64,000 bases of DNA from Acanthamoeba sp. SK_2022b (GCA_027943245.1 JANDJZ010000068.1:92277-156276), one strand, 5' to 3'. Positions 22,085 to 35,700 are shown, numbered from the stretch's first letter. Numbers and translations: made by a program. Notes: generated by a model not told the origin, from the sequence alone.

Positions 22085-22546
22085 GCACTCAAATACAGGT
22101 ATTCCCACTACCCAGCCGCTACTTCTTCACGTAGCATGAACTCCTTCCGAACTGCGTTAAAGAAGCGTGATTCTCTACCTTTTCGACGCAGTTTGACCGA
22201 GCGTGAAGAGGGCCTTCGCGAGGGCTGGTAACCAGCGAGCTGGGCCATAGCTTTCTGTCGACACCTACCTTTCTGGGTCGAACAACCGTTGAGCAGCCTA
22301 ATGGCGCCGGTCGAAACGTAAGTAAGAGAAAAGCAACCTCGAACGAAGAGTAGTTGAAGGAGGAGAGGCATTCTGCCGCACACATTGGGTTTGCTAGCTC
22401 GAGCGGGGGCGACTCAAGAGATTGCGGACAGAAGATTGCGGTGAGGTGGATGAATGAACCTGCGACCGTGAGTTGATCGTGTGAGCTAGAGGTAGAGAAC
22501 AGTAACGATTGGATTGAACGAGAAAGAAGGAAAAAATAGGAACCGC
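22085..22546. other. Intergenic, head-to-tail
   Basis: The 460-bp gap lies between the DMT-like gene and the second RasGAP gene. An ATG at 22301 (MAPVET followed by GTAAGT) could be an upstream exon of the RasGAP gene, but nothing confirms it. Confidence 0.5.
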
Positions 22547-25500
22547 ATGGAATTTTCACATTCGGGCAGCGGCATCGTCTTTGATCGGCCGGGGCTGCCG
22601 ATGCAGCCCCGGGAGCGTTCGACATGGGTCTTCGGTTCCCCTACGCCCCAACAAGTGGAAGAGAAACATAACACGATGCGACCCGAAGATGCCTTTAATA
22701 AGTTGGAAGAGGTAACGGGAGCCTTTTTCATTACGGATGCGATTTCTGCGCCAAATTCTGATTGATTTTATTAATAATACAGTTAATCTTGGACGAGAAA
22801 TACGAAATGCTGCTAGTTGCCATGGATGCCGTTCGACACCTCGAGGACAATGATGTATTGGTATAAGCTCGCCCCTCGGTTCTCCCCTCTTGCAGCCTGC
22901 CCACGTCGATTCCTGACGGCGCCGTGCAGATACAAGCTGTGGTGTCGATAAGTGAGACACACAACCGCATCTACCCCTTACTACGACACGCGATCCACCA
23001 GGAGATCACCAATTTTACAGGTACTGCGCCGGTCAGGGTGGGGCCACTCCGGGTTGAGCTAACTGCTGTACACTTGCCGTCGCTCAGCCAAAGCGCTGTT
23101 CCTGATATCCAACACTACACTCTCTGCGGAAACGGAGAAGCTTTCTATCTCTGCATTCTTTCGAGAGGGCAGCACCGCCACCTATCTCTTATCGTCGTGG
23201 ATGTTCAGGTACGCTTCTATCACACTAATAATGATCACGTGGATGAGTTCTCATTGTCCTTTCGTTCACTAGAGAGGGAGAGCCCTATCTGCAGCGCACG
23301 CTGTACCCCTTTGTGTCTAATATTTGTAAAAACGAGGTGTGCTTCGAGATGGATCCGCACCGGGAGATGGATCCCGTGAAGGTGGAGGCCAATCTCTCCC
23401 GGCTACTGTGTACAGCCAAGCAAGTGGTCGACCATATCTGCTGCTCGCTCAATTCTATCCCCAAGTACTTCCCCCTATTCCTTTGAACTTGGGTGAGCAT
23501 ACTCACTTGCCCGCTTCTTCTTCTTCTTCTTTTCATCAGTATTCTGCGGCGGGTCTTTTGTTTCCTCGGCTCTGAGATCAAGCAGCGGTTCCCAGAGGAG
23601 GTCAACATGGTTCTCAGTGGGTTCTTCTTCCTTCGGTTCCTGTGTCCCGCGCTTGTGACGCCCAACTTTTATGGCATCTGCAAAGGTTTGCCTCCCACCC
23701 GTGGTTGCTGTTCCCTTCATACGCTTCCCTTATCGGTCCACGATTTCATGCAGAACAACCATCTCCGGTTGCGAGCCGTTCTTTGATTTTGCTATCCAAG
23801 CTGCTTCAGACAGTATCGACGGGAGCCGAGTTCGGCGTGAAAGAGGTACACCGCACCAAACGAAACATGAGCAACTGTGTGCTGACATGACTTCTTCACC
23901 ACAGGAATATCTCTCTATACCTGCGCTGAACAACTTTGTCGCAGCATACGCCCCTAACCTGAACAGATTCTTTGCCCTCTTGGTGGTAAGTTCGTCCTCA
24001 GACACTCAACGATGCCACCGATGCACTCACGCTTGGTTATTGCTGGAGTACAGGAAGAAGACCTCCTCGTTGCTGCCCCCATCCCCAACACTAAAGTGCT
24101 TAGCAGCAGCAATGGCCTAATGAACGGCAACGGAGATACCAGTTGGTTGTCCAACAGCGGCTCCTTATCGCTGCACTCGAGCTTCGTCCTGAACAACTCT
24201 AAGGGCAGGGCTTTCTCTGTGGACGCCTATGGACCGTACGCAGACACCAAGCCTTTCCGGCTCCTCTCGTGGTGCGATGACTGACTGGACTACCATGGGC
24301 CTTTTCGCGACGTCATATAGCTATGGCTCTTCCCAGCAGGGGAGCTCTTCAGCTCCGAGTCCGAGCCCAGCTGCTTCAGTGCTTGCCGGTGGTTCTCCTC
24401 GAAGGAGCCGTGCCTTGACGCAGCTCTCGCTCTACTTCGATCGCGCTAGTCCGCCGGCGGCAGCTGCGATCTCCCCCTCGCCCGTCGCGCAGTCCCCGCT
24501 GGCTCAAGTCATGTCGCATTCCCACAACTTCCCCAGCGTCTCTGGTCCACCGCCGCTGGTTCATACCCAGTCCCAGGGCCATCTCTCCGCACCGTTGTCT
24601 CTAAGTGCGCCTCACCAGAACGGCTTTCACCAAAGTGTACGGTCCTTGTCCCAGAGACCTCTCGCTCACACGCAAAATCGTGAACATACCGTTTGCTAAG
24701 CTTTTTCCACGGTAATAGCCTGCTGCGGTGGCGATCACGGCTGCCACCGTCGTGCAGCAGCATCGCCCGTCGTCGTCGTCGCCTTCTTCTGCCAAGCGCT
24801 CGCGAGTGCTCAACAATTTCAAAGTACTGAGAATCGTCATGTACCTTTGATAGGCTTTGTCTGTCTGATCCTGTTCCTGGTAGGTTGGTTCCATGCGGGG
24901 CAGCAAAAGCAAAAGAGGAGGACCAATACCTCCTTCTTCGCCGACAGTATCCGAACAGGATTTTAACTCAACATACACCAACGTAGCCGCCATACGTATC
25001 ATCCGGTGCTCATTGCTCCCCCCGCCGTTGGAGCAGCATTTGACGGAGACGCTCATACGTTTGTGTGCGACTGCCAGAGAACTGGCGGGCGAAGTGGTTG
25101 ACCTGCGCACGCAGCTTAGCGAAGCGGAGAGCCAATGCCGGGCGCTCAAAAGCAAAAATGAGCACATGAGCAAGCGCATGCGTAAGCTCAATCCGACGTG
25201 GGATGACACCGAGACGGAAACGACGGACCACGACGAGCTCCGGTCTCGGGCAGGAGGCCAACAGACCGAGACCGAGACCGAGGAGGAGATGCGCGATAGC
25301 AGCCTCAGCGCCAAGGAGCCAAGCGAACACGAAGTGGCGCCGGTTGCTCATAGGCAGGAGAGCGAAGAGGTGCTCGTAGTCATCAGCAGTCGGGCCGATC
25401 CGGTGCTGCTCATCACCGAAGAGCGCAAGGCCCGGAGAAGCATGACGATGCCCAAACGGAGACCGAGGCGAAAGGAGGAGAAGTCGGCCAACGTCAGAGG

Positions 25501-28500
25501 CGGCACGGTCAAGAAGCGCGGCACGGTCAAGAAGAAGCGAAAGCTGGGCTACCTCGGCGATGGCAGCGGAGCCGACACGCCTTCAGGAGCGGACAGCACC
25601 ACTGAGGACGAACGAGGGCGCGACTTGACCCGCGAGAAGGACGAACGCGAGATGCGAGACAAGGACAACGGAGCGGAACAGCAACAACAGCAGGAGGAGA
25701 AGAGGTATAGGGACGAGCGCGATCAGAGAGAGCGGGACAGGAAGGAACGCGAGGCCCGGGAGAAGCGGGAAGCGGACGAGCGGGAGCGAAAGGACGGCGA
25801 GGGGCGCAAGAACAAGAAGGAGGCCAAGCAGGCGAAGAAGGGGACGATACGAGAGACGACGATCGGCAGCGACGTCAGCATCAGCATGAACGACGGAAGC
25901 AAGAAGAGCAGCGGCGCCCACTCCTTCATCTCGCCGCTATACGGCGACGTCGGTCTGGCGTCGTTGATGCAGCTGACGGTTGACGAGGTGGCGGTGGAAG
26001 TGCAGGACAAGAAGACATCCAAGCGGAAGAAGAGCAAGAAAGACAAGGAGAAGGAGAGGGAGAAGGAAAAGGAGAAGCAGGAGTCGAAGGAAGCCAAGTC
26101 CAAGGCGAAGAGGGAGAGGAAGAAGAAGGAAAAGAAGGAAAAGAAGGAGAACGAGAAGAAGGAGAAGGGCGAGAAAGGCCACCAACGGAGCAGCGAGGAT
26201 CCCACGGCGGCAAACGAGGAGAAGCAACCGAAGAAGAAAAAGCTCCCCAAGCTCAAGAAGAAGGACAAGACCAAGAAGAGCGAACTATTGCAGGCGGAGA
26301 AGAAGGAAGCAAAGAGCGAAGACGGAGAAGCAGGCAGCAAGAAGGAGAAGCGGAGGAGCAAGAAGAAGCTCGATGAGACTGCGCCAACACCAGCGCTCAC
26401 CACCACTACCATCACAACCGCTGACACTGCCGCTGTCACGGCGAGTGCAACCCAGCCGGCCGACGCGGCCTTACCGACGTCGTCACCGCCCGTAGCAGAG
26501 GCGAAGGAAAAGCGCAAGAAGGCAAGGAAGGAGCGGAGGGAGAAGCGTCGTCATCGTCGCTCGGCAGAGTACCGACAAGATCGGCAGGGCGACCACGACA
26601 ACCGCAACCATCGGTGGCACAACGGCGTATCGCCGTACGGCGCCACGCTGGGATCGAATCAGGCCAAGACGGCCCTGCAGCTGCTCCAGCGATCGCAGCC
26701 TTCGCCGCTCATTCGACCGCAGGTACGGCATCAGCACGCCTTCTTGCTGTCGGCCCAGCATCGCCAGCACGAGAGGAGCCCGACCGAAGCCGCGGAGAGG
26801 CCCGATGGCGCTCCTGCGCAGCAGCAGCATGAAGCATTGCCCCCGGCCAACAAGCAGCACGAAGAGGCCAGTGTGCCCGGGGCTGTCACCTTGCCCACAG
26901 AGGACGCTACAGCGACGGGCAACGCCGAGGCGACCGCGGCAGAACAGGCGTCAGAACCGAGGGAAGAGAATGTAAATAGAAGTGTACAAGACGAGGCGAA
27001 GGCTAGAGGACAGGTGGAGTCCGCACCCGACGGTGTCGCCACGAGGGAAGAGGCAGCGGCTGCGACGACCACGACTACCACGCCGACGCCGACGACAGCG
27101 ACGGCCGCTGCCCCGACGTCGATGCCGCAGCTGACCCTGCTGCCCTTGTCGCCACCATCGTCGCCATCACCGCTCCGCGGGCGCAGGCTGAGCGGCATTG
27201 TCTTGCGGTCGGAGATTACCCGAGCCAAGGGCCCAGCCGTGCCGGACGAGAACGCGGCGCTGGAGGAGTTCAAACAGAAGCAGAAGGAGCTGGCCGCACG
27301 GCGCAAGTATAACTCGGTGATGCTGCACGGGCCGAACGCTGCCGCGGCCGTCCAGTGGCTCCACGAGCTCTACGACGAGGATGCCACCAGCAACGACTCG
27401 ACGGAACTCGTCACGGCCGTGCCCAATGAGTATGCGATTGCCTCTCTCCCGCCTCATGTGAGCTCTTGTGGTTGGTCGCGTTGACTGATAACAGCTACAC
27501 TATCCAACGGGCCAGTAGCAGCAGCAGTAGCGCGAGCAGCATCGAGTTGCCGCCCCGGTGCTTCACGCGATCGAGGGCGCAGACCTTGGACCACATCTTT
27601 GCTCCGCTCATCACGCCCGCGATCGCCGAAGAGGTAATGTAACCCGCAACCGCTCTCCCCCACCCGTGTGCCCTGACACCGAACGCGCCTATCACCACAC
27701 ACGACTCCAGGAAACCAACGGCTCGCAGACGAGCCGCTCTGTGTCCGAACTGAAGCGAAAGTTTACCGAGTCGGGTTCGACTCTGGTGATCGACCGGCGG
27801 CCGTCGTCGCCGCCGCTGGCGCGCGATCCCAAGCCGCACCAGAGGACCGGCGGCACGGGCCAGAGCAACGTCGGGCTGCTGACCCAGTCGGACAGATGCG
27901 TCGGGCTGGTCGAGGAGCAGAAGGCCAAGCTCGCCATGCGTGCCACCCTCACGTCGTCCGCGTCGGCCGACTCCGCCGCCGGCGTCGACTCTGGCGCCCT
28001 CCACCAGCAACCGGTGCCCAACGGCCCGCTTCGCCCCCAGCACCAGACCATGAAACGCTCGGTCTCGTCCGAGCGCGAGGGTCTCGAGCTCCACCCGCCG
28101 CGCACGCCATCGTGGCTCCCTGCAACCAGCGCCAGCGGCGGCAGGGAGACCTTTAGCACGCGGCGCAACCAGCGGTGCTCGCTCGTCTTTCCCTCTCCGC
28201 CCGTCCTCCTCCCCGCCTTCCCCGCGTCGCCTCCAACTGCGCCTTCGTCCAACGCTCCCACCGCGTTGCCGCGACCACCGCCGCCATCGTCGCAGCCACC
28301 GCCCTCTCCCGCGGCGGACGCCAGCACGGCCGGGCCATTGGCGGTCAACGGCGTCACACCCAGGAAGACCGTCGTGGTCGTGGCGTCGCCACCGCCGTCA
28401 CCGGCGGCCAGCGCGGGCGGGACCAACGAGCTGCAGCACGTCTTCGAGAGCATCATGACCAAGCGTCGGGGCGGGAGCCTGCGCAGCGCGTCGCAACAGG

Positions 28501-28577
28501 TCCACAAGATGATCGGCGCCGGCTCCCTGCGAGGCAATCCCCACGAGGCCAGCGCCGTCGCCAAGGCCAAGGAGTAA
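22547..28577 (+). CDS. RasGAP protein with a very long charged low-complexity tail
   Basis: The start is placed at ATG 22547 (MEFSHSGSGIVFDRPG). Early exons are 22547-22711, 22783-22860 and 22930 to about 23021, joined in phase. The RasGAP domain shows AFFREGSTATYLLSSWMF (arginine finger, about 23160), LYPFVSNICKNEVCFEMDP, and VLSGFFFLRFLCPALVTP (about 23610). In-phase introns link it onward: a 49-nt intron near 24271-24319, then exons ending HQS and LNNFK, then VGSMRGSKSK at 24884. The GAP domain and the 2.6-kb exon 24884-27460 are therefore one protein. The tail has a coiled coil (LRTQLSEAESQCRALKSKNE), hundreds of Lys/Glu-rich residues, then Ala/Thr/Pro and Ser/Pro linkers, ending in TAA 28575-28577. 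Role: Ras inactivation, with the tail as a spacer or scaffold. The GAP domain is firm; total length depends on the predicted joins. Confidence 0.8.
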
Positions 28578-28695
28578 CGCAAAGCGCGCAACGCATACTT
28601 ACATGAACACGCGACACGCGACACGCGCGTCCACCAACATATGCACACACGGCGCGAATGAAAGAGTTCATTTGTTGTCGACAAAAACGGAGAGG

Positions 28696-31600
28696 TCACT
28701 TGGCGGGAGAGGCGGGGGTGGGAGTGGGGGCGGGGGCTCCGTGTGCGCGTAGGAAGTTCAGCACGGTCTCGTCGCAGGCGCATTGGATGGCGACGTCGGT
28801 GGTCGACTCGCCGGTCTTGGTGCGGGCGGTCGGGTCGGCGCCGTGGGCCAGGAGGTGTCGCAGCATGGCCACGTTGCGGCGTCGCTTGCGTTCGCGTTCG
28901 AGGACGCCCTCGGCGCCGGCCTCGCGCGTGGTCTTGGGCGGCAGGTGCCCGCACCGTCGCAGGACGACGAAGATGGGCAGCTCGCCGTTGGCGTTGGCCT
29001 GGTTGGGGTCGCCCCCGTGTCGCAGCAGCGTGCGGAGGACCGCGCAGTGGCCGTTCATGGCGGCGATCAGCACCGGCGTCGCGAAGCCGGCGTTGGCGTT
29101 GATTCGTGCGCGCGACCTCAGGTCCGTCTTCAGATGATAACTGCTCCCCAACCCAACCCAACCAATCCATTAGCGATGTCGACAAGAAAAAGAACGAGCG
29201 AGTCGACGTACATTTCGAGGAAGTACTCAACGATGGCGTGGTGGCCGTGCATGCAGGCCAAGTAGAACGGTGTCAGCCGCACGACCTCGGGGCCCACCTT
29301 GGTGTTGACCTGGAGAGGAGAGGAGAGCACGAAAGAGCGTCAGGGGAGAGGCCCGGCACGCGCTGGCGCGCGAAGCGCTTACCTTGGAGCCGTGGGCGAT
29401 GAGCTCCTTGACGATGGGGAGCGACCCGACCTGGCAAGCGGCGTGCAGCGGAGTCGTGGCCGTGACGCGATTGACCAGGTCCGCCGAGTCGGGATGACCC
29501 GACAACAGCTCCTGTCGTCATCGGCGGTGGAGGTTGATGGAGGCGAGGCGAGGCCAGTGAGCTCTCGTTCGGAGAAGGAGAGGGAGAGGGAGGGACCAGG
29601 CGATCGTACGCGAACGAGAACGACGTGGCCGCGGTAGATGAAGTGCAGCAGCATGTTGAGCGCCGGATCCTCGGTCCTGCTCTCGGCTCGCTGTCGGCTC
29701 TTGAGCGAGGCCCACTCCCTCTCGTAGGTGGCGCGCCAGCTCAGCGGGTACTCCCGCGCTGCGCGAGACCTCACCGCGTCAGCCTACGTGTCGACGCCAC
29801 GCCGGCACGAGCGAAAGGGGGGGGAGCGCACGATTGCAGGCGATGAAGGGACCGCCGCCAAAGTGCAGCTTGTACCAGAGGGCCCACACGGCGTCGCCGG
29901 CCGGTTGCCGTACGAGGAGGTGCGTCCACGACGGGCTCACGAGGTGGAGGAGGCCGACGTCCTTGGGCGAGGCGCAGGAGAGGGCGAGGATGAGGGCCAC
30001 GGCCTCCATGGGCAGGGCGGGGAGGTGGGAGCCAAAGATGTCGACCCGATCGACGGCCTTGTCCTCTACGGCCTTGAGTCGGATGACGTCGCGCACCAGC
30101 TCGAGCTGAGCCTCGCACCCGTCGTCCCACCGTCGTCGCGCCCATCGCTTTTCGTTCTCGTCGCCTTCGCTTTCGCTTTCGCTGTTATGATGATCGCTGT
30201 CCGAGCCTTCGTTTTCGTTCTTTTTCTTTTTCTTGGACTCGTCTGATTGGCTCCGCTTCTCCGCTTCGTTCTTTTCCTCTTCTTCGGGCGTCGGCACGAT
30301 GAGCTTGGCTCCCTGGTTCATCAGGTGGTAAAAGTCCATCGTCCCGCTCCGCCCACGATTGGCCAGCGCGCCCGGCGGCAGGACCCGCTCGTCCGGCTCC
30401 TCGGCCCCGCTTCCGACGTCGTACATTCGCTTGACCCACTCGCGACCGTGCGGGTCGGCCGCGCCGCTGATCTCTATGGTGGGCACTATCCCGCCGTCGG
30501 ACTGGCTCAGCGCCTGCTGCTGCTGCTCCATGCCCCGCCGAAGGTTCGAGTAGAGCTCCAGCTCGGCCGAGTCTTCGGTCACCAGCGCCAGCCCGTCCCT
30601 CGCTCCCTACACGGTTGTGTTGTATGTTGTGTGTTGTGTGACTGGTCAAACAAAGTTTAACACACGTTGGGACATGGACCACGCGTACTTCGTCGTCTTC
30701 GTCGTCGTCATCGTCGTCGTTGCCATCGCTGTCTGATCCGACGTCGTCGTCTTCGTTGTCGTCGTCGCCGCGATCGCCGCCCTTCTCCCACTCCTCGACG
30801 TCCTCGCGTTCGCCGTTCCGCTTGTCGGTGGCCTTGAGCTCGGCCCGCTTGGCCAGCTTGTCGACGAGCTTGGCCCGCAGCTTGGCCCGCACGCGGTCCC
30901 GCGCGCGCCGCAGCTCGAGCGTCTCCTCCTCCTCGCGGGCCACCTTCTTGTAGCGCCGCTCCAGGTCTTCCGGATTGCGATAGCGCGGCGACGCGTTGGC
31001 CCTGTGCACCCAGCCCTTGCTCTCGTTGCTGCGCTGCTCCTCCACCATCTTCTCGAATCCGCTGCCCATCTGCACGCGCGGCCACACATCACGCGTGAGG
31101 TCAGCCACACACTCTCGCAACACACACTCACGCACACGAACACACACACGGGACACGTGCACACACACACACACACACACACATGCACATATGACGGACC
31201 TGAGAGAAGAAAGCAACAGAGTGGCGCCATTGCGCGTTGGAGCTGGAGGAGTCGAGGGCCGGGTGGGTTGCATCGCCTTGGCCGTGCTGCGCTCTGTCGG
31301 TGCCGTTGGTCGAAGCTGCGGCGGCCCTTTCCTCGGCTTGTGCGGACGAGCCCCTGTCGCCGGTCAAGCTGTGCGTCAGCTTGAGCACGCGCTTGATCGT
31401 GGAACCGCGCGGCGACTTCTCCTGTTTGGCCGACCGCGCTGCACGCACACCATAGCCATTCAATTAATTTAATTTCAATTAAAAACCTATTCGGGCAATA
31501 ATTGTTTTATTTATTCACAGTAAAACGAAACATAAATAATATTTAAAAATGTTTTAATATCAACAAAGAACGAAAAAGAGCGAAAGCGAAGAAAAACGGT

Positions 31601-32083
31601 GAAGAGTGGGGTGGGGAAGGGGGAGGTACGCGAAATGTCGCCCTTGCCACTCTTGCCGCCGGTTGCGCGCGGGGACTTGGAGGGAGGCGTCGCCAGGAAT
31701 TGAGAGGAGGAAGAAGACGACGACGAGGCGGTCGACTTGGGCGACTTGGGCGTGGCGGTCTGGAGGAGGGAGAGGGTCTGGTTGTTGCCGCCCTTGCTCA
31801 GCTCCTGGTAGAGCAGGAGGGTGCCCCGCTTCTCCCTTCGCTGCAGCATGCGCTCCCGCTCGCGCTCCCGCTCGAGGGCCGACCCCATGCCAGCGATCAT
31901 CGTCCCGCTGCGAGTCGTCACCAGCGGGCTGCTCGACGCGAAGCCCACCGTCCCCGCCTTGCGCCGGCCGGCGATGACGCTGCCCCCGCCCGCCTCGGCC
32001 AGCAGCGACTCTTTGCTGCCCCGACCTTCGGAAGGCGCCACCCCGCCTCCTCCGTCCATCCTCTTTTCCTTGACCTCCATCAT
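28696..32083 (-). CDS. F-box and ankyrin-repeat protein
   Basis: The start is ATG 32083 (MMEVKEKRMDGGGGVAP) and the stop TGA 28696-28698. The N-terminal exon is Ser/Gly/Arg-rich. The exon near 31070-30680 has a long charged helix (RRARDRVRAKLRAKLVDKLA) and an acidic Asp run. The exon 30610-29810 ends with an F-box-like segment (LPMEAVALILALSCASPKDV, then SPSWTHLL). Ankyrin repeats follow: TPLHAACQVGSLPIVKELIA, TPFYLACMHGHHAIVEYFLE, TPVLIAAMNGHCAVLRTLLR, and a last unit with NVAMLRHLLAHGADPTAR. F-box plus ankyrin proteins are SCF substrate adaptors, with ankyrin units choosing the target. The F-box is weaker than the ankyrin call. The gene is convergent with the RasGAP gene, with 118 bp between stops. 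Confidence 0.8.
31101..31190. repeat. (CA)n-rich tract in F-box/ankyrin gene intron
   Basis: Imperfect CA dinucleotides ending in an 11-copy pure CA run, in an intron of the minus-strand gene, so the sense strand reads GT. Confidence 0.9.
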
Positions 32084-32785
32084 CTTGATTTTTGAGTTTA
32101 GGTTTTTATATGGATGATGTGCGTTCCCGCTGATGATAGCACGTGCTTCCCTCTTCTTGTCCACCTCTTCCCTCTTCTTCTTCTTTCGGGTTTGCCGCTG
32201 CAAGTTGTTGTCGTTGGGCGTGTGGTTGGTGTAACGTGTGCCGCTGCGGCGCTGTTTCTTCTCTCTGGCCTTCCTGTGTTCTTTCTTTCCTTTTGCTTTC
32301 GTCACCCGGTTTGTGGGTGGCCCAAGAGGTTAACAAACAAATCGATGTTTCGGCCGCGGTGTGGCTTCGTCTCTCTTCCTTCTCGCTTTTCTTTCTGTCT
32401 TTAGCGCTCGTTTCGCTGTCGTCTGCTTTTGCGGAGGGTTTCTAGTTCCGGTCTTCCTCTAGTGCCACCACCCGCGCGGTTATGGAATTAAAAGATTTTC
32501 CCTCTCAAAGACTGGTGCGACGCTCAAATTCCTCAAGTTTGTGCCTCGAGAAGGAGGCGCGGTGGCGGTGGGTGCGCGCAAGAAGGCAACAGAATCGAAT
32601 CAGACGCACGCCAAGACAGGGAGATCCCTGTGCCCTCCACCAACCGCGAGGGCAGACCAGGAAGGGACGCACGGAGGAGCACGGAGCAAGAAAACAGTCG
32701 ACATTGCGTGACTGTCGACACGCAAGCAATCCGGCTACCCCCCCCCCGTAATAGGAACGAAGCAAAAGGGGCGTACCTAGAAGTG
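32084..32785. other. Divergent intergenic region
   Basis: About 700 bp separate two divergent starts. The left part has T/C-rich runs, as in a 5' UTR or promoter. The minus frame stays open upstream of ATG 32083 but lacks another ATG. A C-run of nine sits at about 32739-32747. Confidence 0.5.
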
Positions 32786-35700
32786 ATGTCGACGAGGGGC
32801 CAGACCCCTACCCTCAGCCATGCTCGCCTCCTTAGGGGCGGCATAAGCACCGCCATCGTCCAATCCTCCTCCTCCTCTTCATCTTCAACTTCGACTTCAT
32901 CTTCTGCTCCCTTGCTGACAGTAGTACATCAAATCAATCCTGCGTCCTCCTCTTCCACTAACTCATCGACAGCCTCGGCCGGTTGTTCGACGACGTGCAG
33001 TTGGACGTCGGCCAAGATAGACCGCCAACGGAAGGAGCGACGCGAGCGCGGCGCCGACGGTGCGCACGTCCTGCCCGCAAGCCTCTCCACATCGCCCATC
33101 GCCTCGTCCTCCTCGCCCTCGTCCAGATCGGCCTCGGCCGCCTCGTCCCCCTCTTCCTCTCCCCTCTCTCCGTCGCCTCCGCGCAGCTTTCCCTCCTCAT
33201 CGTCGCCGCTCGCCGCTTCCTCTTCGCTCTCCCCGTCCACGTCCTCCTCGCCTTCCTCGTCGTCTTTCCCATCGTCGCCGTCGCCCTCCGCCAACAAGCT
33301 CGCGAGCGCCAGCGAGCTGCTGGCCCAGCAGGAGCGGCTGTCGACCGCTGCGGCGCTGGCCGAGTCGGCTGTGATGGCTGCGACGGCGACGGCGTCGGCG
33401 GCGAGCCTGACGTCGGGCGACTCGGCCACGTCGTCCGACTCGCTGTCGCCGCTTTCATCGCCGCGCCTGCTCCCGGGGCCTCACTCGGTGTCCTCCCAGG
33501 CGACGTCGGGATCGGCCACCTTGCCCCGCTCGGACAAGCGCGAGATGGCCGTCCGCTACACCACCGCCCGTACGGCGCGCTTCCATGTGTGCCCACGAAG
33601 CTAGCCATCACTTCTGTAAGTGGCCTGACGCGTGTGCGATGCACCGTTTGAGCGACATAGGTTACAGCGCGGGGATCGAGACGGCGGGAACGGCGCCGGC
33701 GGCGCGTTCGGGGCATACCGCCGTGCGCTTCGACGACTGTCTGCTCATCTATGGCGGCCGATCCGCCGACGGCGAGGTGCTGGCCGATTGCCACATCTTC
33801 AACTTTGGTTCGTCGCAATCTGTATAATAGGAGCTATAATTCTAACTCCTATTGAACTGACACCGATGCACCTTGTGCAGGCACGCGGTCGTGGTCGAAA
33901 ATCGAGAGCCCTCACTCCGAGGCGCCTCCGGCTCGATGTGGCCACTCGGCCGTCCTCTACAAGGTGGCCTCTCCCATCCCATCCCATTGCATCGCGTTGC
34001 ACGCCACAGACCAGTGTTGTCATCGCCACGCTCCTGACCTTGCTGCCCACAGGAAGCCATGTACATCCTAGGCGGCGAGAACGCTTCGGGCCAGTGCGTA
34101 AACGACACGTGGAAGCTCAACCTGGGTACACATAGTCTGGCTGCGCACGTTGTTCATGTTTGTCCACACGTGGCTCTCCATGCGTTCTCACCACTCGAGG
34201 CCGCGTGTCCAGAAACGTGCCAGTGGACCAAGGTCGAAGCCATCTTCGGTCCCACGCCTCGAAAGCTTCACAAGGCGGTCGTGTACAACGACAGCATCTA
34301 CATCGTCGGCGGTGCCGACTCTAACGGCAGGTCCCTCAGCGACGTCTGGTTCTACGACGCCGGTACCTCTCGCCTTTCGTTCTTCGTGCTTCGTTCTTTT
34401 TCGTTCTTTGTTGTTAACTTTCCTTTGGCGTCGTCGTGGTGGTGTTGTGCGTTCGTAAAGTGGCGTCGATATGGCTCGAGGTGAGGACGCAGGGCGACCC
34501 GCCCAGGCGTAGCGATCACACGGTGGTCGTCTACAGGAGCTCGCTGTTTGTCTACGGCGGCAGAGACGGCGACAAGGACTGCGACGAACTGTGGGAGCTC
34601 AAACTCAGTATCCTTTCTCTCTCTCATTGTCGAATCACAGTGTCTGTCATCTAACTCCGACCCTATTGCGTCTCTAGGCCTGGGTGGAGCCACCTGGCAA
34701 AAGGTGCTCCTAAGCGAGCCGGCCTCGCCCACGGCTCGCAGCGGCCACTCCTGGTGCGTCGCACCGTGCTGTCTTCACTTAGCCGCCTCTCCCCTTCACG
34801 CAACTCAGACTCGCTCCTCCTCGTGTGTGCAGTGTGGTCCTGCGCGACGCGATGTACATGCTCGGCGGCGCCCACGAGGACGACGCCAATGCCGTCTACG
34901 AGTTCAGCTTCGGTACCACCTCCCTCCTAACGATGCATGCACCCAAGCTCGCTGCGCACTCACGACCAATCAATGTTATGGCGGCGTTGTTGTTCTTGTT
35001 GTTCTTGCTGTTGTTATCAATACAGACTACAGGAAGTGGTGCAAGATCATGACCACCGGCGATCCCATCAGCAAGCTCAGCCACCACACCATGTCCGTGC
35101 GAGGTACTCTCTCCAACAAGCTCTCATCGCCGCTGTCTGTTTGCTCGTTGCGCTATTCTTAGCGTTGCGTTGCGCTGATTGGTTGGTTGGTTGGTTGCAG
35201 GCGAGGCGTTCTTCGTGTTTGGAGGCCGCGGCCAGGAGGGAGTGAGCTCGGGCCACTTGGATTACCTCTGCCTCGGCAAAGGTATGGACTCTCCCTCTCC
35301 AACCCCGCTCTTCTTCGGCTTGAGCTTCTACGCGGCAAAGCTCAAGCGACTGCCCCTCCCCCTCCCTCTCTTTCGCTCTTTCGCTCTTTTTTTCTCTTTC
35401 CCTCTTGTGAATGTCGACACATAGACGAGTTCTTGTCCGAGGAGACGAACATCGACGACGGTACACCCCTCTCCCAAACACCCAATCTGCGTGTGGCGCT
35501 AGGCGCCGACGAGGCGACTCGACCCGTGCAACTCGCATGGTGCCATTGTTGTGACGTGTTGGTGGCTGGGTGGGTGGGAACAGAGTACGAGAAGTACCCG
35601 CGGGCGGAATGGGAAGGGATCGTGTTGCGTCGCCACCCGGAGATCCTCGAACTCCGCGAGCGCGTGCGGCCGCTCACCGGCCTCCCCTCCTTCTCCCGCA

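Noticed and set aside
25723..26517. Long minus-strand open frame with Phe/Leu/Ser-rich sequence opposite the RasGAP tail
   Set aside because: It is the antisense of AAG/GAG-rich coding sequence, which reads as Leu/Phe/Ser runs. It has no domain and no splice logic, while the plus frame connects in phase to neighbouring exons.
32958..33818. Minus-strand open frame opposite the Ser-rich leader of the kelch-RasGEF gene
   Set aside because: It arises from GC-rich low-complexity DNA with few stops in any frame. The plus strand continues into kelch blades.
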